Below, one piece after another: positions 12,770 through 22,500 of a stretch of DNA of 64,000 bases (positions within the stretch are counted from its first letter, which is position 1; the number at the start of each line of letters is the position of its first letter). The position numbers and the translations under genes are program-made. The DNA is from Amoebophrya sp. A120 (lineage: Eukaryota > Sar > Dinophyceae > Syndiniales > Amoebophryaceae), in contig CAJINV010000003.1 of NCBI GenBank assembly GCA_905178155.1, positions 5,671,985-5,735,984 on the forward strand. Direction: 5' to 3'. Below the pieces are notes generated by a model. That model saw only the letters and a list, made by a program, of their open reading frames with translations. It did not search any database and was not told where the DNA came from.

Positions 12770-14328
12770 TCATGCTTTATTGTGCAACAAGAAGGCAAAC
12801 ACCATGCCCGCCGTATGGGTACATTTCTCCATGCCATACCCCTGCGACTGCTGATACGCACCGGCTTGGGCAGCTAGTGGATGAGCTTGACCAGCAGCTT
12901 GTTGTTGAGCTTGTAGTTGTTGTTGAGCTTGTAGTTGTTGTTGTTCCAGTTGACGTTTAGGACTCGGTAGCGGCGGTCCTGCAGTTGGCGGCGACCCCCC
13001 GCAGCTTACGCATGACAGCTTCTTCTCCACGAAACTATCGGAACCGGAAGGAGCTGCCGCGGCGGTTCCAGGGGACAGTTCCGTTACGGGTAGGCCAGTC
13101 GTGGTTGCGCCACCATTTTCAGTCGCAGTGGCGCCGGTGCCCTCGCTGTGCTGCAGGGGTTTTTCTTCACTCATCGGCGAGGTACGCACGGAGCTGGAAC
13201 CACTTGTCACTCCGGTTTCATATGGACTGCGCAGTCATGACATTAATATCAACTGTAGCAATACAAACCTGATTATAAACTACAACTCAATCACTTCTAC
13301 ACCATATAGCATATACGAATTCAATTCGTATGTACGACAGCAAGAAAGAACAGAGCTGCAACTTTATTGTTTTAGTGCATGCAAAAGGTTTCTGCGGATG
13401 GTTTCTGCGGATTTCGCTGTCCTGCTATCGGGAGAGATGGGAATCCCGATCCCGAACAGTCGAAAACAACACAAAAAACGAGACCACGACGAGGAAAAGG
13501 GTCCCAGTCGAGAGCCGTCACATCTACGAAGTCCATATGTCCGCCGAGGTACTACTCTGCGACGGAACGATGTCCGCCCCGTGCAGCTTCCGATCACTGC
13601 CCAAGGCCGTCCCCGGCTCCTGGTGTCCCGCGTCGTTGTTCCCGGCACCTTGTACCGCATCCTCGAGAAACGTCGGATGCTTGTGGTGAGCATCCTCCTC
13701 CTCCGCGTCGTCATCGTCGTCATCGTCGTCGTGGGCCTTGCCGACGTGGTGATCATCCTCGTCGACCTCCCCCTCTCCGTCAGACTCCTCTTCCTCCCCC
13801 TCGGATTCCCCGTCTTCCTCCTCGTCTTCGTTCAGCGGCGGGCGACGCCGCTCCAGAAATCCCGGACGATTGCTCGGCTGGGAGTTTTCCTCGATCCACC
13901 GCCCAATGAACTCGAGCCACGATTCGGGTTCTGGTTCTTGCTCGGCATCTGGTTCGATCGCAACCCGCGCGTTGCCGTCCGCGGAAATGTATCACACAGA
14001 AAAAACAGCAACCTACCACTGCATCATCTTCTGTAATGCTAATCATTGATTCACGAAATTAAAAACATAACCACTCATGGCCTGGCCCACAAGCGAGGCG
14101 CACAGACCATGGAAGATTCAGATTGAGAAGGCTCGGCCTGTGGTTTAGCGTGCACGTCTCTGATTTACAGATATGGCACAACTGCTTTTTCCTCCCGGAT
14201 ACGATGTCGCGGGGGGTCTTCACTGCGAAGCACACTTGTGCAGTCCAGTTCGACAGAAGCGGCACTGCAAATGCTCCGCACAGGAGGCTTCGTTTCCCCG
14301 GAGTCGCGACTGTCATCGAGACTGTCAT
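12770..14328 (-). CDS. Secreted-like acidic low-complexity protein, 346 aa
   Basis: Exons 14328-14202, 13984-13528 and 13226-12770 sum to 1041 nt in frame. The first intron is a TIR-type unit (13990-14201). The second is GT-AG (ACTTC|GTAGAT … GCGCAG|TCC). The N-terminus (MTVSMTVATPGKRSLLCG, then a hydrophobic run) could be a signal peptide. A tryptophan-rich segment (ESWLEFIGRWIEENSQP) at about 60-80 precedes a long Asp/Glu/His-rich block at about 100-160, then Thr/Ser/Gly-rich sequence with two cysteines, and a Gln/Ala-rich stretch before the stop. The acidic exon ends at an in-frame stop if not spliced, so it is easy to miss. A secreted or vesicular acidic, possibly cation-binding protein is plausible; the function is unknown. 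Confidence 0.6.
13990..14201 (-). mobile_element. Introner-like intron with TIRs
   Basis: A 212-bp unit. Minus-strand ends are TATCCGGGAGGAAAAAGCAG and the inverse of TATCACACAGAAAAAACAGC, sharing AAAAA.CAG. The flanks AAATG and CGATG share ATG. Excision with 5 nt joins TPRDI to AADGNARV in frame. There is no GT donor or AG acceptor at the junction. Confidence 0.65.
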
Positions 14329-16169
14329 TGTGCGAGAGCAGCTTCTGATGGCATTGATTTTCGATGGTGGTCACGACGCTGTTCAGAAAGATGCGTATTG
14401 TGCTCTTTGCAAATTTTGGTGTGGAAACGAATGTTAGTTATCCGAATTCATCTAACCTGATCGGAATGAATCCTCTCCGGTTTTACTTTTACAACCATAC
14501 ATAGTTTAACAGAATCCTGAAGATTTTGATATTTTTGCGAGGCTGCAGCCACCCTTGCAGCAAAAAAAAAGTCTCTGTTGAAGTGTTGTTTTGGTGCATA
14601 TTAATTGGTCATTAAGTCTTTTCTACGAAGAATCAGGAAGTACAAAATTTTCAAAATCTAACGACCAGCGAGCCAGCGGAGTATCCGCGTAGGTGCAGTG
14701 GTACTTCTGAATCTAAGACCTTTTCAAAAATACAAACTCGAAAGCATTCAACGATTGACGAAGATACGACGATACGATGCACGACCGCGATCATCTCCTG
14801 TATAGATTTCATACCGGCAGAGCATCTCATTTGTAGATACGAAACGCGCGAGAGCTGATGTTCTCGATGGGCTTTCTCTTTCCTAAAGTTTTTAGCACGA
14901 GACAAGAAGCGCCTGCGGTTCATCTTCTGCGTCGACAGAAAGATCACTAAAGCACAACGATGAGCTAGACACGGGAATGGGTTTCGGCAGCTGTTCCTAT
15001 TCTTCGAAAGTTCAGGAACTACACCCCTGTTGAGGAGCACAAAGGGCACCTTGACCCGTTCAGACGCCTAAATTACTAGTCGGTAGCTTGCCACGACACT
15101 AGTTCCCGGGTACTTGTAGTCGGACACACAATTTGCACGGTGCTGATCTCCAAGTTGAGAAAAACGACCCGGTCACGAAGATTGCAGACACTTTTTGACT
15201 ACATGGATTTGCCAGTTCTAATAGATACCAGTAATTCACTGCCTAAATGCAGGCTGGGGCTGAGAATGCTCGATCGAACCGAACGAACGTATTAAGAGAC
15301 CTGGCATGCGAGCGTGGATCATAGCTGTACCAGCCTAGGCAGTACTGTCGACAGAGAGAAGCTCATCTCTGTCTCATTTCACATCATCAACTGCGTTCCT
15401 TGGCCACGGTGGGCTGGTATCGTCAATCTCTTTTTTTACAAAACCATCAGTTTATTCAATATTCCGTGGAAACCCGAGCCCGACTTTTTCAGCATATTGA
15501 AGTACAGGAATTCTGTTTCTGAGACAGGGTCGTTCTTAGAGGCTTGATACACATAAGTACAAGAGAGCAGGCAGTAGTGTGAACCACCCGCGTCATCAAT
15601 TTCATTTTTTTTTTAGGCAGAATATATCACTTTCGTACAGACGCACACTCATACGCTGTGGCCATCAGCCCAGCGAGGTAAAGTCAAACTACAATAGGCA
15701 GTGTTCTATTTAGGTTTTCCACGACCATTAGTGGCTGTCTGCATGCGACTGGTAGAAGAGTAAAATTCTCCCCTAGTTACGTAATTTTTCGAGAAATTTT
15801 TTGTACATCTATTTTCAAGGGAAGGAAAATGCCACTTCTCTTCTCGCTGCTGTCGCTATTGATTCTTCCGCTTCCAGTATCGTGTCGCCCTACTCCGAAC
15901 AGATTTCATCCCTGGGAAGAGAGGCGGTCCGCCTCTGCCTCCGTCGAAGACGCAACGCGGTCGGCGGGTGCGGTCGACGGTGCCGGTTTCCACGGACGAA
16001 AGTATTACAGTGAAAAGTGCCCCACGACCAGAAGACTGAACAGCCTGCGTTGCCAACTTTCCATACGGAAAAATTTTGCATTGCAAGAAGGCGACGCATT
16101 TTGTTTCAGAATCCAAGCCAGCTAAAGAAGTTTCAACATGACAGGCATCGCTTCTACTGTGGCGCTGCG
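14329..16169. other. No recognisable gene
   Basis: Mostly AT-rich sequence with short frames only. At 15.86-16.07 kb the minus strand has an Arg-rich open stretch of high GC that could be a further 3' exon of the next gene, but I could not place its splice sites. Otherwise I see nothing. Confidence 0.35.
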
Positions 16170-17704
16170 CTATACAGGCTTTTTTGAAAATTTGCAATGC
16201 TGATACACGCAGAGTGGCAAATATTTCCATCGGGAGCTTTCCAATGCAAACACTTCCACATTCTGGGGTCGTGGGGGAGATTTTCGATACGATAGAAACA
16301 GAGGCTCGACTTGGAAGACGAGCGCTTGGCGTTCCTCGGTGTGCTATCGACTGCAAATATGTCTGGGTCTGGAAAGATTTTGAAGCTATCGACTGCAAAT
16401 TTTTGAGCTACTATATGGCTCGTATTCCGCATGGCAAACTGCGTTTCTGCATGACAGGTAAGAGGACCTTTCTTAGTGCTCATCCATCACAGATTCTCGA
16501 GTCATGTCAGACATGCATGACAAATGTAGCAAGCCTCGTCCAGACCCAGACATATCTGCACTCGATAAGTGCAGAGCACCTGATGCGTGAAATGTCCCGA
16601 CTGGAAATCTGTCAGCGTGAAGGTCTCGGTAGTTGGTTGCGCGGTCTTGCTCCAGCTCCTTCATTTTTTCGCTGTGAGTGCCTTCCTCAGCGTCGCGGTG
16701 CTGGACATGCTTCTTCATTTGGTCGATCGCGTCTTGGCGGGACGGCCGCAGGTAGATCGGTCGCCACATGCGGTGTCGCGCGCTCATCGACTCGCAGGCG
16801 AGTGTGCCCTGGAAGCAACTGAAGCACAGCGCGGCGATCGCCACTGCGAACGCCAGGTGCCCGATGGGGCTCGCGCCGATAATCTGCTTCCCCAGGTAAA
16901 CCCACACCTGCACGATCGGCTGAAACACCGTCTGCGGGTTGAGGAGGAAGACCACCGCGTGCAGCAGGAATTCGACGCTCTTCTTCACGTAGATCACCAG
17001 GTAGGCCAAGCCGGTGTAAAACGCTGTCTGCACCTTCAACGCCACGTCGTGCACGTCCATCACGTCGTTCAACACGGAGCCCTCCAGCATCTGTTCGGCA
17101 CTGTTTTTTTGCGCCGCGGCCGCCGCGTCGCTCGCGGCACGTTCCGCGGCCTCGGCCTCTTCGATCTGCTTTGCGGTTCCGAGAAAGAAGGCCTCCATGC
17201 TGCCCTCGGCAAGTTCCTCGGATGGAAAGTATAGTGCTGACAAAAATCATTGTGGTCCCCGGCTGTGAACAAAGCCCAGCATACGATATTCATATTGCAT
17301 CAGAATCCGCAGTGACGTCTAGTCACTCCTTTCTTGACAGTGCTCTTCACGAGACACACAAGACAGAGCAGAGCACGGCCGTTTTTTCTAACGCTGTTTC
17401 ACTGAACGATTTTCCAATCTCTAACGGGTTCTAGTGTACTTTGCAAAACAGGTTGATGTCACGAAAGACCCAGACGAAAGACAAGGCGAGACCAAGACCC
17501 AAAGAAATAGACACGAAGACAATGAGAAACAAACTTTGGCATGACCAATCGCTTCGTATTAGACCGGGATGATGTGGCAAATTTCCGTCTACATACTCCA
17601 TTCACACCAGACGCTTCATTGCTCGTCGAGTCGGCACTACCAACCGCGACGGAGGAGGGTGTCGCAACGGCGTTCTCCGGACCGCCTGTCGCTCCTTCTG
17701 GCAC
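16170..17704 (-). CDS. Membrane protein of unknown function (N-terminus incomplete)
   Basis: Three exons can be joined in frame: one ending at a GTAGACGG donor near 17590, then 17236-16568, then 16339-16170 with a TAG stop. The second intron is a family A introner unit. The first visible exon is Ala/Ser/Gly-rich and has no convincing ATG, so an upstream start exon is probably missing. The middle exon has an Ala/Glu-rich helix (KQIEEAEAAERAASDAA) and two or three hydrophobic segments (around YTGLAYLVIYVKK, FLLHAVVFLL and HLAFAVAIAALCFSCF), followed by a charged helix. No family recognised. A hydrophobic stretch at 17.45-17.53 kb in another frame was not included. Confidence 0.5.
16345..16567 (-). 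mobile_element. Introner-like intron, family A, 4/5 TSD
   Basis: A 223-bp unit. The plus start TATCGACTGCAAATATGTC and the inverse end (GACATATCTGCACTCGATA) form a TIR that includes the GTCTGGGTCTGG core. The flanks are TGTGC and AGTGC. Excision with one flank joins ASGALH to SEERQALVF in frame. A second internal copy of CTATCGACTGCAAAT at 16385-16400 suggests a nested or partly duplicated end. Confidence 0.8.
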
Positions 17705-19517
17705 TGAATCTGTGTTTGGTGAACAAGTTGTGTCAGAGTTAGTTTATTCTTCGTGGGCCGAAACTAGAAAGAGAAACCAAAGACTTGGAGGTATTGAGGT
17801 TGTCATGCAAGTACACAAACGGAACGAACCAGCATCAGGAACCAACGCTTGCTTCCGGGAAAGGAAAACTTTAGTAAAGTTTTCCTTTCCCGACGGCAAG
17901 AGAACACTTACCTTCAGAATCATCCAGTGTGGCGGGCCCCCGCATGAAGGTGCCTTGCATTATCTGCTTCGCGCTCGGAGCAAGTTATCATCATGAAAAG
18001 TGACCCAAACTCCCTATGAAATACCGCAACTACTTGATTGTACATACTTATTCCCGTGTTCTTGCAATCTTGTCCGACCACCGTGACACGTCTTTTTACC
18101 GCAGCATGCAAATAGGCCGGAACACTCGTGGCAGCGCCCACGGAAACTAAAAGCTTCACGTTCCTCCTTCTCTGACGGTTCACAACACGCAGGGCGCAGC
18201 ACTGTCCCTTTCTCATTCTCTGTCAGGGCCCCTTCACTATAATGGTGCATAGCGCTTACAAAGTATACATGACAAGGTCCGGGACAAACGGGCCTCGGCT
18301 CCATAGGTTGTCTGGAACAAATCTCCATCGAATACGAGCAGATCCTCATCCCGCTGGGCACGAAGGCGGCGCTCTCCGGTTCTCAAAGCTCGAGAAGACG
18401 TCGCTATGAAGACCCACGTCAACCTGAGCCACCAGAAACTGCAACTCATCTCGAAGTTATATTTCCTACGGTTTACGATTAAATTTTTTCAACAACTACG
18501 CCCATGGAGCAACGACGGTTCTGTTTCACCAGTATTACTGTTCTCGGACCAGAAGGTTTATACCGACGGTTAAAAGCTTGATCGCAGGTTTCTCAGCAAA
18601 CATTCGCTGATCAAGTCTATTAACGCGTCCTAACGACACAACTTCAAGATGCATACTGGTACCGGCATTCCTACCGCTAATTTTAGTACTACCACTAGTT
18701 ACAAGTGATGCAGCGCCGACCAAAAATGATGCGCCCAATGTGTACGAGACGACTTCGATTAAATACAACGATTTGACGCACAGGAACCACCTTCGATTTT
18801 TCCACGAATCAAGAAGCCGATCACAGGCCCACGACGACACGAACGGAACAAGTTCAAGTGTTCGACTTACTTGTGCCTTTCGAAATATCAAACTTCTTTA
18901 CGACTTTGCGAGCATCCTAGGCGACGAAACGACAAACTCACTCCGTGTCCGATGCCGTATACTCGTCTATCATTTCAACACTGCGACTAGTACGCGAACA
19001 AGGCAGCGCAACGCCCATTAAGCCCGCAAATATACTTACCTCTGTATTCGTCACCTTCAAGCCCACACATAAACGAATAAAAGGATCAGCATTTCATCCT
19101 GTCTACAGTTCCGTCATTAATTTTTGTTCGCCTGACTATCCTTTTTCAGAAGCCAAGCATAACTGTCGCCGAAGATCACGAGCGGCCGTTCTAGAGCCAG
19201 TACAGGAAGCTCGTCAAACAAATCGCCGCGAAGTGTCAGTAAGCGCCAAACCACGTGCCGGGTGCAGAACGATTCAAACCGCTAATCACCACATCTGTTG
19301 GGCGTGAAGGGCGGTGCTCAGCAATCCAGCAGGCCGCAAACAAGGTGTCGATCGGTCACGTATTGTCCCTATACAATTGAAAACACTACCTCCCGCCCAC
19401 TTCCACTGAGTGGCGATAAATCGAACTTAACTAATTTTGGGTGCGGAGCCTGACCGAACAATCTTTACCATCAGCTGGCATGGCTAGGACTACGCCACAA
19501 TTAGTATATCTTGTCGC
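17705..19517. other. No recognisable gene
   Basis: A minus-strand frame at 18.54-18.89 kb has a hydrophobic stretch (around VVSYTLGASFLVGAASLV), but it lacks the GC-rich codon use of the window's exons and splice-site support. The missing 5' exon of the membrane protein may lie at 17.7-18.0 kb. I call nothing else. Confidence 0.35.
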
Positions 19518-22500
19518 TCACTCGGGATAGGAGCGCGAAGCAATATTTTCATTTTTGTAATGCTCGGCGGATGACAATGTCGTTGTGTGGCGGAAGGGCT
19601 GGAAGAGGTGGCCGTCGGCTCGGTAAAATTTTGATTGAAATTCGACCCAGTGCAGCCGAAGGGTGTGCAGGAAGCATTCGAGTGAGTCCATTGCCATCAG
19701 GACGGCACAAGTGACTGCAAACCACACAGCGAAGATATCAGAACGAAGACCGTCTCGCCTCAGAGAGTTCAAATGATAAACTGTATTCTGTTCGACGCTA
19801 TCGCCTTAGAGTTCCCTTTCTCGACCTCTCAGTCTCATGATCGCCTGCTCAGAGAGTTCATTGAAAATGCAAAAGTGTCAGTTAAGATTTTTTTGCCCCA
19901 AACGCGCACGACTGGCTCCTGTGTCTCTTATTTCATTCTCTGGGACGGTTTACTCTACTTCGATCCGGATGATAGAAGGCCACGAAAATGCTTATGCTCC
20001 GACCGACCCAGTTTCCGGCAAAGCTGGCCATGGCTACCTGCAGTGTGTACTGCAGAAAAACCTCGCTTAGCTGCGCGTGCGCGAGCGACAGGGCCCACTG
20101 CCGCAGGTATGACGCCGTGTGTGACACCGTGCCGAGCACAAACTCGATGGTCTCGATCACCTGGTGAATGATCACCTCGCCAGCGTCGAAATGAGGCTGA
20201 GCAAGCTCCTCGCTCGCCAAAGCAAGCTCCTCCTCGTCCCGGTTGGCTGCCAGGCGCCTGCATCAAAAATATTCAAGAAACAGTGCACATGAATGTCTCT
20301 GGGGACCAAGAAACCGAAATCGCAAACAAACTAAGACGATGAATGTCGGTCGGAAAACTTGCACAAGCGTAAGACTCAGCTTCGCGTTTATCACACCAAT
20401 TTACTACAACATGCGTGCTGTAGTGTGATTGCGCAAGAAGACAGAGAAAACAAAGATCGGAAGTACACTGCGACTGGGACTGCAGACGTTGACGTTGTTG
20501 CATTATTACCGCGGATACAGCCTACTTACACTTTTTGCTAAAAATGTGGCGATAGAAAACTGTGCTCTATACTCTATTCTGTGCTTCTCCCGCTTGTGTC
20601 GCAAGTAGAGCAGCGTTGGCTTGGGCACAAGAAGCACTGGCACGCAGAGAAGACAAGTCAGCATCAAATATCCTTCGTGCGCGAAAAAAACTCCGCGATT
20701 GTCATTGCCGAAGGCCAAGTTGATGAGGCAGTTGATGATCGACGGTTGCTCCGGCATAGTATGTACCCACTTCTGCAAAATCATGTAGTCCATATACCTG
20801 AAGAGAGTACAAAGACCAGTTTCGGTTCCGCGAATTATAAAAAACGCACAAACAAAATCATCCAGAAATCCATCCACGCGAAAACACGAAAAAAATGAAA
20901 AAACTCTGTACTTACCCGAAAAAGCATACTAGAAAAGTCATCATGGGCAGGCATTCAAAGAGAAAGTCAAGCGCGCTCCGGTCGTGCAGGGCGTTCGCCC
21001 AACGGAGCAGCACGCCGACGGCCATCTGCGATACACCAAATAGCACCGACAACTTCATTTTCAACGAGTGTAGTATGCAGAGAAAGATTCCGCCACGGGC
21101 CACATGGGGCTGACACTCTGGTGAAGTTGGTACTCGTTTCACCACTGCAAACTTGCATGTTGGTCCGACAGCAACATCGCAACATCACACTGCCCAGAAA
21201 TCAGACACTAGTAGCCCAAGCGATTTATTACTGCTGGCCAGTGTTCCGGACATGATTTGGCAGGGCTTCACCGCGTCCTCGGTAGCGAAAACTCTGAACT
21301 TTGGCGCTTTCATTTGCATAGTGAGAAACAGGAGTTTATTCTGCGCCACCGTCCAGGCTGGGTCGATCCCGAAAGGATAGGGGCCCGCGTAGGCGAAAGG
21401 TTTTGTTTGCGACGGGGCCGCCCCGTTCCACACATCGTAGCGTGGCACCATCGGCTCCGGCACCCGACTGCGAAGGGCACCGCGCTGCTCTTCGGGGAGC
21501 GTGTCCTTCTTTCGAAAATCCATCTTGACCGTGGTCCTGTCAGCGCTGTCTTTTGGCGCAGCCTTGCTCTCCTGTTGATCTCTTTCATTCTCCTGCCCTA
21601 CGCCGGTGCTGCGATTCTCCCCGTCCTGTTCGTGTTTTTCATCGTCCGGAAAGCCACCAGGAAATTCTGCCTCATCTACAGTTGCTGACTCGGCCATTAC
21701 TTGTTCACGTGGCAGCTTGTCCTCCGGTGACTGCTCCACTTCCGTCGTATCATGATCATTCCTCAACGGTCTTGTCTCTGCGCGCCGGTGATTGTGCCGC
21801 GGTGTCTCGTCGTCGCCGGCGGTTTTCTCACGGCTACGCATCGGAGGCGGGTGCCACTCGATGCGGACCGGGATACTACCCCCTTTGTGCTCCTTCTGCT
21901 TCACCTGGAGCAACATCGGCGGGTCAGCGTCTCGGTCATCCGCCATCGCGAGCTCGTCTTCGCTCAGAGCCTGTTTTCCGAATTCGCGCAAGTCCGCGGT
22001 TGCTTCAACCAGGGGTAGTGTCCCGTCGTTTTTCTGGTCCCAAGCGCTGCTAGGCCCGACCCGCAGCGGCTGCAGGTCGTGCGACCGCGGCAGCAGTGGT
22101 GCTGTCACGTCCTCTCGCTCGAGCGCAATGTTTCCCGGGGAAAACGTAGACCGTTTCTGCGGAAGAAGCTGCTGCATCACCGGCGCGCCGCTCCTGCTCC
22201 CGCCAAGCTCGTCGACCCGGCCGCTGCTCAAAGCGGCGGTCTTTCCGGAAGATGCAGATTGGCGAGGGCCCGCACTCATCGCAGGCTGCTCCCACCGGGA
22301 GCCGAACACGTTGGTCCCGACACCAAAAAAATCGTTGTACATCCACCCCGCGTAGAACGCGAAGACACCCATCAACAGGATCATGTAGCGGACCCGCAGC
22401 ACGGATTTCGGAAGGTTCAGCCCGCCGGCCCGATCCGCGTACACCAAGTACAGCCCGACCAGCAAGAGCAGCCCCCCATGTCCCACATCGCCGAACATCA

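Noticed and set aside
18535-18891. Minus-strand frame with a hydrophobic stretch
   Set aside because: Codon use is AT-rich, unlike every real exon here, and no acceptor or donor supports it.
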